Below are positions 5,881 through 11,184 of a stretch of 11,184 nt of DNA, piece after piece. The DNA lies in contig DQIO01000316.1 of NCBI GenBank assembly GCA_020793555.1, positions 1-11,184 of the forward strand. The letters run 5' to 3'. Within the stretch, counting starts at the first letter, position 1. The number at the start of each line of letters is the position of its first letter. This DNA is from Methanosarcinaceae archaeon. GTDB lineage: Archaea; Halobacteriota; Methanosarcinia; Methanosarcinales; Methanosarcinaceae. The position numbers and the translations under genes are program-made. The notes beneath the pieces were generated by a model that had not been told where the DNA came from, did no database searches, and saw only the letters and a program-made list of their open reading frames with translations.

Positions 5881-7050
5881 ATGAAATTGAACAGAATCTA
5901 CATGGATAATGCTTCCGGCGCTCCTGTTGATGAGCGTGTGATCGAGAAGATGATGTCGTACATGAAAACCGATGTAGGAAACCCTGCGTCTTTACATGAT
6001 TCAGGTATCAATGCAAGACGGGCGCTTGTGACTGCAAGGGAATCAGTGGCATCCCTTATCAGTGCAGAGAGCGATAATATTATTTTCACATCAGGCGGCA
6101 CGGAATCCAATAATATTGCCCTTCGAGGTGCAGCCCAGAGGAAAAAGAGCAAAGGCAAGCATATTGTCACAACCGTTATCGAGCACATGTCTATTATCAA
6201 CACCTGCAAGGACTTGCAGCGCGAGGGTTTTGAAGTATCATTTGTGCCTGTGGATAAAGACGGGCTTGTTGATGTCGAGCGTATAGAACATGAGATACGC
6301 GATGATACGATCCTGATCTCTGTTATGTATGCGAACGGTGAGATCGGAACTATTCAGCCGATACGTGAAATTGGTGAGATGGCACATGAGAAGGGAATCC
6401 TGTTTCATGTAGATGGAGTTGCGGCATGTGGCAAGATCCCGATCGATGTGCAAAAGGATAACATTGACCTGCTTTCAATCTCATCAAATGACTTGAATGG
6501 TCCAAAAGGTGTTGGTGCATTGTACATTGGCAAAGGTGTGCCAGTCCGTCCGATAATGACAGGAGGCGGGCAGGAAAGAGGTATAAGATCAGGGTCGGAG
6601 AATATCTCTGGAATTGCAGGTTTTGGCAAAGCATGCGAGATCGCAAAAGCAGAAATGGATGCAGATTCTGCTAAGATGATGGAAATTCGTGATCGGATCA
6701 TCGAAAAGGTGCTTGGAACGATCAAATATTCGTATATCACAGGTCACAAGACAAAAAGACTGCCAAATATTGCAAGTATGAGATTTAGTTTCATTGAAGG
6801 TGAGAGTATTATTCTGGGCATAAACGACCTCGGGATAGAGGCATCAACAGGGTCTGCATGTTCTGTGAAAACACTTCAGCCGTCCCATGTTCTCATGTCA
6901 ATAGGACTGCGGCACGAGGAAGCACATGGGTCGCTTCTGCTTTCACTTAACAGGTGGAATACCATTGAAGAGGCGGATTATATTATTGAGAACATTCCCA
7001 GTGTGGTAGACAGGCTTCGTGTGCTGTCGCCATTGTATCCTGGCGAATAA
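5881..7050 (+). CDS. IscS/NifS-like cysteine desulfurase homologue lacking the PLP lysine
   Basis: This 389-residue protein matches class V aminotransferase-fold cysteine desulfurases throughout. Retained family features are SGGTESNN (71-78, phosphate loop), E101-H102 (His stacking on PLP), N152 in ANGEIGTIQ, H176-V-D178-G and the persulfide Cys C327 in STGSACS. However, the usual S-x-H-K-x-x-GPKG reads S202-N203-D204-L-N-GPKG, so the PLP-binding Lys is Asp204. The usual Gln after DAA is A181, and the Arg that binds the substrate carboxylate (GS-x-R-x-S) is L353. An Archaeoglobus fulgidus IscS with Asp for this Lys has been described and forms a complex with IscU. This protein probably does not desulfurate cysteine in the usual way; it may hold sulfur or a cluster with C327 and dock on IscU. 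The GAGG at 5875-5878 is only two bases from the ATG; TTG 5887 (eight bases) is an alternative start. Confidence 0.95.
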   Translation: MKLNRIYMDNASGAPVDERVIEKMMSYMKTDVGNPASLHDSGINARRALVTARESVASLISAESDNIIFTSGGTESNNIALRGAAQRKKSKGKHIVTTVIEHMSIINTCKDLQREGFEVSFVPVDKDGLVDVERIEHEIRDDTILISVMYANGEIGTIQPIREIGEMAHEKGILFHVDGVAACGKIPIDVQKDNIDLLSISSNDLNGPKGVGALYIGKGVPVRPIMTGGGQERGIRSGSENISGIAGFGKACEIAKAEMDADSAKMMEIRDRIIEKVLGTIKYSYITGHKTKRLPNIASMRFSFIEGESIILGINDLGIEASTGSACSVKTLQPSHVLMSIGLRHEEAHGSLLLSLNRWNTIEEADYIIENIPSVVDRLRVLSPLYPGE

Positions 7051-7071
7051 TTGTATAAAGGGGGATTTTGT

Positions 7072-8418
7072 ATGGTAGAACCAATAGAGTACAGTGAAAA
7101 AGTAAAGGATCATTTCAGGAATCCAAGGAATGTTGGTGTCATAAAGGATGCCGATGCAATAGGGCAGGTTGGGAATCCGGTCTGTGGCGATTTGATGGAG
7201 ATTCAACTTAAGGTTGAGGACAATATTATCAAGGATATCAAGTTCCGAACTTTCGGTTGTGCTTCGGCTATTGCCACTTCCAGTATGATAACTGAGATGG
7301 CAAAGGGTATGACACTTAAAGATGCACTGGAGATCACTCGTTCAGATGTTGCGGATGATCTGGGGGGACTGCCGCGCGTTAAGATGCATTGTTCAAACCT
7401 GGCGGCAGATGCGCTACATGCTGCGATAAAGGATTATATGGAAAAGCAGAAAAGCGGTGCAAAAAAACTTGGTGAAAATGAGTATGAGGTCGCAGTTGTT
7501 GGAAGCGGTGCAGCTGGTCTGTCTGCTGCAACTGTATCTGCATACATGGGACTTAAGACCGTTATATTTGAAAGTGATACGTGGGGCGGCATTCTTAACA
7601 ATATGTGCTCGGCTCGATTGATCGAAAATTACCCGGGATTGACTGGCAAGATATCTCCTGCGGGTCTTACAAAATCGTTTCTTGAGGATGCGGAAAACCA
7701 ACAGGTTGACCGAAAAAAAGAGGCTGTAATCAGTATTGATATTGAACAGGAGAGCGGTTTAAAGGTTTTGACAACCGAAGGGGGCACTGGCATTACATAT
7801 AAGGCTAGATTCGTGGTGCTTGCAACAGGAAGCATTCCTGTGGAATCCGGCGTTGTTGGCGAGGAAAAGTTTGCACAGGATGAGGGAGGGGTGTACTATC
7901 TCAGCACTGATCCATCCAAACTTACGGACAAACGGGTACTTATCTATGGCAAAGGATACAATGCGGTTTCGACTGCCGAGTGTCTTTCTGGAATTGTTAA
8001 CAATATCACATTGGTTACGGAAGAAAGTTCATTCAGTGTACCTGAAAAGGTCATGGATAAGGTAAAAGGGATCGAAGCATTGAAAATCATGACATCAACA
8101 GACCTGCTGGAACTGCAAGGTGCAAAGAAAGTTGAAAAAGTAATCTTACAGGATAATACTGAAGATGAGAAACTTGAGATCTATGTTGATGCAGTGGTGC
8201 TTGTAAGCGAACTGAAACCAAACATAAAAGCGGCTGAACATCTTGGGGTCGAGATCGATGAATCCGGTTTTGTCAAGACCGACAAACACCAGCGTACAAA
8301 TATAGATGGTGTTTATGCAGTTGGAAATGTTGTATCTGATGTCGATCTACTTATTGTTGCTGCGGCGCATGGGGCAATTGTTGGGCACGATGTGTACAAC
8401 AGGCTCAAGCCGCAGTAG
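7072..8418 (+). CDS. IscU scaffold fused to a thioredoxin-reductase-like flavoprotein without CxxC
   Basis: The 448-residue product has two parts. Residues 1-125 are a complete IscU: the ligand Cys are C38 (GNPVCGD), C63 (FGCASAIATSS) and C107 (MHCSNLAADA), and D40 is the conserved Asp. LPRVK (100-104) resembles the LPPVK chaperone motif. After a short linker, residues about 138-448 form a two-domain flavoprotein like low-molecular-weight thioredoxin reductase: GSGAAG (144-149, FAD), WGGIL, ENYPG (185-189), ATG (251-253), GKGYNA (293-298, the NAD(P) site position) and GVYAVGN (413-419). The redox CxxC normally near residue 278 is absent (it reads YLSTDPSK), and no HRR NADPH motif is seen. I chose ATG 7072 because GGGGG at 7060-7064 precedes it. 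The gene follows the IscS-like one by 21 bases. The flavin domain could reduce persulfide or iron on the scaffold; this is inference. Confidence 0.93.
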   Translation: MVEPIEYSEKVKDHFRNPRNVGVIKDADAIGQVGNPVCGDLMEIQLKVEDNIIKDIKFRTFGCASAIATSSMITEMAKGMTLKDALEITRSDVADDLGGLPRVKMHCSNLAADALHAAIKDYMEKQKSGAKKLGENEYEVAVVGSGAAGLSAATVSAYMGLKTVIFESDTWGGILNNMCSARLIENYPGLTGKISPAGLTKSFLEDAENQQVDRKKEAVISIDIEQESGLKVLTTEGGTGITYKARFVVLATGSIPVESGVVGEEKFAQDEGGVYYLSTDPSKLTDKRVLIYGKGYNAVSTAECLSGIVNNITLVTEESSFSVPEKVMDKVKGIEALKIMTSTDLLELQGAKKVEKVILQDNTEDEKLEIYVDAVVLVSELKPNIKAAEHLGVEIDESGFVKTDKHQRTNIDGVYAVGNVVSDVDLLIVAAAHGAIVGHDVYNRLKPQ

Positions 8419-8450
8419 TATTGATTTTAGATAAACAGAGATGATAAAAT

Positions 8451-8627
8451 ATGTCACCGGAAATAGATTTGGATAAATGTGATGGAGTCGGAGCATGCGT
8501 TGAAACATGTCCGCTGGATGTATGGGAATTGGTTGACAACAAAGGAGTCGTTGCGCAGCCGGATGATTGTGTCGAGTGTGGTGCGTGTGTTGATGCTTGT
8601 CCGGTGGGAGCAATTACGCTGCCATAA
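8451..8627 (+). CDS. Small ferredoxin, probably [3Fe-4S][4Fe-4S] type
   Basis: A 58-residue two-cluster ferredoxin. The second cluster motif is complete: C40-x2-C43-x2-C46-x3-C50-P. In the first, C10-D-G-V-G-A-C16-x3-C20-P, the second Cys is V13. That pattern usually holds a [3Fe-4S] cluster, giving a seven-iron ferredoxin, although the fourth site can in some proteins be filled otherwise. The remaining fold (CVETCPLDVWEL and CPVGAITL) is standard. The start at 8451 lies 32 bases after the preceding stop, and I see only a weak ribosome site (AGAGATGA at 8437-8444). It lies between the IscU-flavoprotein and the Isf-type flavoprotein, so it is a likely electron carrier between two or more of the flavin enzymes in the cluster. 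Confidence 0.92.
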   Translation: MSPEIDLDKCDGVGACVETCPLDVWELVDNKGVVAQPDDCVECGACVDACPVGAITLP

Positions 8628-8676
8628 ACGACATTACATAATAATGGGTATGTGAGTTATAGTGAAAGGAGTGAAA

Positions 8677-9300
8677 ATGTCTGATAATGATAATACCATA
8701 AAAGTTCTGGGTATATCCGGAAGTCCAAGGAAAAAAGCGACCGATCATGTAGTGAAAGAAGCGTTAAGGTTTGCGGAGGAGAATTTTTCGGTAGAGACTG
8801 ATTATTTCTCTGCAAGCGGGAAAACACTGAATTTCTGTATCCATTGTGATTTTTGCATTCGCAAAAAAGAGGGGTGCATTCACAAGGACGATATGGTCGA
8901 GTTGTATAAGAAAATGATCTGGGCAGATGCATGGGTAATCGGTACTCCTGTGTATCAGGGAACGCTCAGTGGTCAGACAAAGGTTATGATGGATCGATGC
9001 CGCGCGATCGTTGCGCGCGACCCGAAGGTGTTCTTGAACAAGGTTGGTATGGCAGCCGCTGATGGCGGTGACCGTGTTGGTGGGCAGGAACCTGCGATCC
9101 AGACCATTCTCAACTTTTATGTGATAAGTGAGATGATCCCTGTTGCGGGAGGGTCGTTCGGGGCGAACCTTGGTGGTACGTTATGGTCTAAGGATAAGGG
9201 GGCAGAGGGTGTGTCTGAGGATTCAGAAGGGCTCAGGAGTCTGCACCGATCGGTGAATAAATTGATTAGTACCGCAAAGATCATGAAAGGCATTCAATGA
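8677..9300 (+). CDS. Iron-sulfur flavoprotein (Isf type, NADPH-dependent FMN reductase fold)
   Basis: A 207-residue flavodoxin-like protein. GISGSPRKKATDH (12-24) is the FMN phosphate loop, and TPVYQGTLSGQTK, with KVMMDR after it, is the second flavin-binding segment of the FMN reductase family. The compact Cys motif C54-x2-C57-x2-C60-x6-C67 marks the Isf subgroup, which binds one [4Fe-4S] cluster. In the best-studied Isf the last spacing is five, so this member has one extra residue. Isf takes electrons from ferredoxin and has been linked to reduction of O2 and H2O2 in Methanosarcina. I chose ATG 8677 because GGAG at 8668-8671 lies five bases before it; an in-frame GTG at 8662 lies ahead of that site. 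A ferredoxin gene precedes it and an FNR-like gene follows immediately. Confidence 0.9.
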   Translation: MSDNDNTIKVLGISGSPRKKATDHVVKEALRFAEENFSVETDYFSASGKTLNFCIHCDFCIRKKEGCIHKDDMVELYKKMIWADAWVIGTPVYQGTLSGQTKVMMDRCRAIVARDPKVFLNKVGMAAADGGDRVGGQEPAIQTILNFYVISEMIPVAGGSFGANLGGTLWSKDKGAEGVSEDSEGLRSLHRSVNKLISTAKIMKGIQ

Positions 9301-10014
9301 ATGGAGGCATTGCCTGTGGAATTCACAGCAAATTTGACAGAGATCATACAGCGAACCTATGATATCAAGAGTTTCAGGTTCAATCGACATGCCGGATTTG
9401 ATTACAAAGCCGGACAGTTCATGTTTGTTACAATAACGATTCTTGGTGAAAAAGTACGCAAGCCTTTTACGATTTCCAGTAGTCCGACCGAAAATGATCA
9501 TCTAGAATTTACCAAGAAGCTCACGGGACATGATTTTTCCAATGAGCTTGATGCGATGGCTGTTGGTGATACTTTGGATATCGATGGTCCCTACGGGAAT
9601 TTAACATTTGAGGGTGAGTATGACAAAATCGCACTGATTAGTGGTGGTATCGGTATCACGCCAATGATTAGTATATGCAAGTATTGTGCTGATGCGGGAC
9701 TTGATACAAAAGTTACAATAATCAGCAGTAATAAAATGCAGGATGATATTGTTTTTGGAGCTGAACTTGACAAAATGGAACGTGGGAACAAAAACCTGAA
9801 GGTTGTTCACACTTTGACACGGGCAGGTGATACTTGGCAGGGTTGTCGGGAACGGATATGTGAAAGTCTGATCATTCGCGAAATACCGGATTACAAAGAG
9901 TTTGTGTTCTATCTATGCGGTCCGCCTGTAATGCTTGATTCTATGGTTTCGATATTGGACAGTCTTGGCATCCCGAAGGAGCAGGTTAAACAGGAATCGT
10001 TCGTGGGATATTGA
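9301..10014 (+). CDS. FNR-family FAD/NAD(P)-binding oxidoreductase
   Basis: A 237-residue protein with the two ferredoxin-NADP reductase domains and no Fe-S domain. The FAD site is R53-K-P-F-T-I-S59 and the GDTLDIDGPYGN stretch near 89-100. The NAD(P) domain shows GGIGITPM (115-122), and CGPPVMLD (206-213) is the usual nicotinamide-side motif. The C-terminal ESFVGY ends in a Tyr that may cover the flavin. It probably moves electrons between NAD(P)H and ferredoxin, the Isf-type flavoprotein or the rubrerythrin. The ATG at 9301 follows the Isf stop with no gap and has no clear ribosome site. GGAGG at 9303-9307 lies eight bases before GTG 9316, which would give a 232-residue protein starting at EFTANLTE, so the true start may be 9316. 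Its electron partner cannot be read from sequence. Confidence 0.9.
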   Translation: MEALPVEFTANLTEIIQRTYDIKSFRFNRHAGFDYKAGQFMFVTITILGEKVRKPFTISSSPTENDHLEFTKKLTGHDFSNELDAMAVGDTLDIDGPYGNLTFEGEYDKIALISGGIGITPMISICKYCADAGLDTKVTIISSNKMQDDIVFGAELDKMERGNKNLKVVHTLTRAGDTWQGCRERICESLIIREIPDYKEFVFYLCGPPVMLDSMVSILDSLGIPKEQVKQESFVGY

Positions 10015-10065
10015 ATTATGCACTAATTTGAATATTAATGATAAGGAAAAAGGAGATGGAAATGT

Positions 10066-10641
10066 ATGGTATGTTTGGAAGGAACACAGACTGAAAAGAA
10101 CTTATTAACTGCATTTGCAGGAGAATCACAGGCAAGAAACCGCTATACATATTTTGCATCGGCTGCGAAAAAAGCGGGGTATGAACAGATTGCAGGAATC
10201 TTTTTGGAAACGGCTGACAACGAGAAAGAGCATGCAAAAAGGTTATTCAAGTTCCTTGAAGGCGGAGAAGTGGAGATAACAGGTTCATTCCCTGCCGGTG
10301 TCATCGGAGATACAAAGTCAAATCTTGAAGCGTCAGCCGATGGTGAGAATCATGAGCATACTGTGATGTATCCTGAATTTGCCGAAATTGCACAAAAAGA
10401 AGGTTTTTTGGAGATTGCATCGGTTTTTAAGAATATCGGTGTGGCGGAGCAGGCTCATGAGGGACGATACCGCGCTTTGATAGACAATATCGATAATGGG
10501 GCGGTGTTTAAGCGGAATACTGTTATTAAATGGAAATGCCGCAATTGTGGTTATGTTCATGAAGGTACGGAGGCTTTGGAGATGTGTCCGGCATGTGCAC
10601 ATGAGAGGGCATATTTCGAGGTTTGGGCACGGAATTATTGA
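10066..10641 (+). CDS. Rubrerythrin
   Basis: A full-length 191-residue rubrerythrin, which reduces hydrogen peroxide to water at a cytoplasmic diiron site using electrons from its own rubredoxin centre. The diiron ligands fit the family spacing: E20 (AGESQARNRY), E53 and H56 (NEKEHAKRL), E94 and E97 (ENHEH), E128 and H131 (AEQAHEGRY). The C-terminal rubredoxin-like domain has C158-x2-C161 and C174-x2-C177 (WKCRNCGYVHEG, CPACAHERAYFE). The ATG at 10066 is preceded by AGGAG at 10051-10055, ten bases away; an ATG at 10062 is out of frame. It completes the superoxide reductase step by removing the peroxide that SOR makes, and the FNR-like protein just upstream is a possible reductase for it. The 51-base gap upstream is A/T-rich and could hold an internal promoter. 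Confidence 0.95.
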   Translation: MVCLEGTQTEKNLLTAFAGESQARNRYTYFASAAKKAGYEQIAGIFLETADNEKEHAKRLFKFLEGGEVEITGSFPAGVIGDTKSNLEASADGENHEHTVMYPEFAEIAQKEGFLEIASVFKNIGVAEQAHEGRYRALIDNIDNGAVFKRNTVIKWKCRNCGYVHEGTEALEMCPACAHERAYFEVWARNY

Positions 10642-10665
10642 GTATTTTTAGAATTTATAACAGGA

Positions 10666-10671
10666 AGGAGG
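10666..10671 (+). promoter_or_regulatory. Ribosome site deciding a TTG start for the AfpA-like gene
   Basis: AGGAGG lies seven bases before the TTG at 10679. No in-frame ATG occurs for the next 21 codons, and those codons carry the conserved N-terminal flavin loop, so TTG is the likely start. Confidence 0.75.
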
Positions 10672-10678
10672 CTAGAAG

Positions 10679-11184
10679 TTGAAACGGATCGCATGGGGAA
10701 TTACAGGGTCAGGTGACTTGATACGTGACACTTATGAGGTTATGGTTGACATTAAGAACAAAACCAATGTTGAGGTAATGGTGTTTTTGTCAAAGGAAGG
10801 TGAAACAGTGATGAAGTGGTATCGTATGTGGGATGATATCCAGCGTGATTTCCCGAATTTCAAGGTAGATGCAGGACCAAATTCGCCTTTTATTGCAGGA
10901 CCGCTTCAGGTAGGGCATTATGATCTATTGTTGATAGCACCTACAACTGCAAACTCAGTGGCTAAAATGGTTTGCGGAATTGCGGATTCGCTTGTTACAA
11001 ATGTAGTTGCGCAGACTGCAAAAGGAGATACCCCTATCTATATACTGCCTGTGGATCGGGTTATGGGTACTGTGAAGACCGTGGCACCGAATGGACGTGA
11101 GATGAATCTGAAGATGCGAGAGGTGGATGTGTCAAACACGGAAAAACTTGCACAGATGGAAAATATCACGGTGCTGAACAGCCC
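10679..11184 (+). CDS. afpA: Archaeoflavoprotein (AfpA-like), 3' end outside the window
   Basis: The first 168 codons of a flavoprotein of the AfpA/dihydromethanopterin-reductase-like family are present, beginning with a TTG at 10679 and cut by the window edge. The N-terminal strand and loop read AWGITGSGDLIRDTYEVM. The central motif APTTANSVAKMVCGIADSL, about residues 89-107, is the hallmark of flavoproteins of the flavin-dependent decarboxylase/DmrB/AfpA type. VYIL-like strand YILPVDR follows. AfpA of Archaeoglobus fulgidus is an FMN protein that accepts electrons from ferredoxin, and a relation to Isf has been proposed. Having Isf, ferredoxin and AfpA genes in one cluster fits that. The related DmrB (dihydromethanopterin reductase) has the same fold, and I cannot fully separate the two from this part alone. 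The ferredoxin-type clusters of DmrX are not seen in the visible part. Confidence 0.8.
   Translation, partial: MKRIAWGITGSGDLIRDTYEVMVDIKNKTNVEVMVFLSKEGETVMKWYRMWDDIQRDFPNFKVDAGPNSPFIAGPLQVGHYDLLLIAPTTANSVAKMVCGIADSLVTNVVAQTAKGDTPIYILPVDRVMGTVKTVAPNGREMNLKMREVDVSNTEKLAQMENITVLNS

Noticed and set aside
7051..7071. Upstream TTG start for the IscU fusion
   Set aside because: The ribosome site GGGGG lies inside this segment, and IscU homology begins only after the ATG at 7072.
7072..8418. IscU and flavoprotein as two genes joined by a sequencing error
   Set aside because: The frame is continuous with normal codon use, a reasonable linker and no internal ribosome site plus start at the domain border. 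An assembly error cannot be formally excluded but nothing points to it.

Overview
The window most likely comes from a methanogenic or methane-oxidising archaeon of the Methanosarcinales. The evidence is a methylene-H4MPT reductase (Mer) gene followed by an FpoF-type F420H2-oxidising iron-sulfur subunit, an archaeal PGF-CTERM surface anchor on a multiheme cytochrome, DUF2180 proteins, an Isf-type iron-sulfur flavoprotein and an archaeoflavoprotein. TATA-like boxes and strong GGAGG ribosome sites fit this. From memory, Methanosarcina genomes carry a comparable block near mer/fpoF. I cannot tell a methanogen from an ANME-2-type methanotroph from this sequence alone.

Layout. On the minus strand (1-1383) lie mer and the 5' part of fpoF, joined by a TAATG stop/start overlap; they link the C1 pathway to F420H2 oxidation. 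A 256-bp divergent promoter region follows, then a small cupin gene (1640-1963). After 274 bp without a convincing gene, but with a clear TATA-like box, a long plus-strand cluster begins at 2238 and runs off the right end. Its order is: desulforedoxin, two tandem DUF2180 zinc-ribbon-like proteins, an AhpD/CMD-like protein, a neelaredoxin-type superoxide reductase (SOR), a pentaheme surface cytochrome, TusA-like, DsrE-like, an IscS/NifS-like protein, an IscU-flavoprotein fusion, a 7Fe-type ferredoxin, an Isf-type flavoprotein, an FNR-type reductase, rubrerythrin and an AfpA-type flavoprotein. Most junctions are short and carry their own ribosome site, so one or a few transcripts are likely.

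How the genes fit together. One group handles reactive oxygen: desulforedoxin, SOR, rubrerythrin and perhaps the AhpD-like protein. A second group handles sulfur and Fe-S clusters: TusA, DsrE, IscS-like and IscU fusion. A third moves electrons: cytochrome, ferredoxin, Isf, FNR-like and AfpA. My inference is that the cluster is a device for oxygen defence and Fe-S cluster protection or repair in an anaerobe.

The most unusual part is the pair at 5881-8418. The IscS-like protein has Asp where the PLP-binding Lys should be, and has also lost the substrate-binding Arg, yet keeps the persulfide Cys. The next gene fuses a complete IscU scaffold to a thioredoxin-reductase-like flavoprotein that has no CxxC. 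Together they look like a Fe-S assembly route that does not use cysteine as sulfur donor and has its own flavin reductant.
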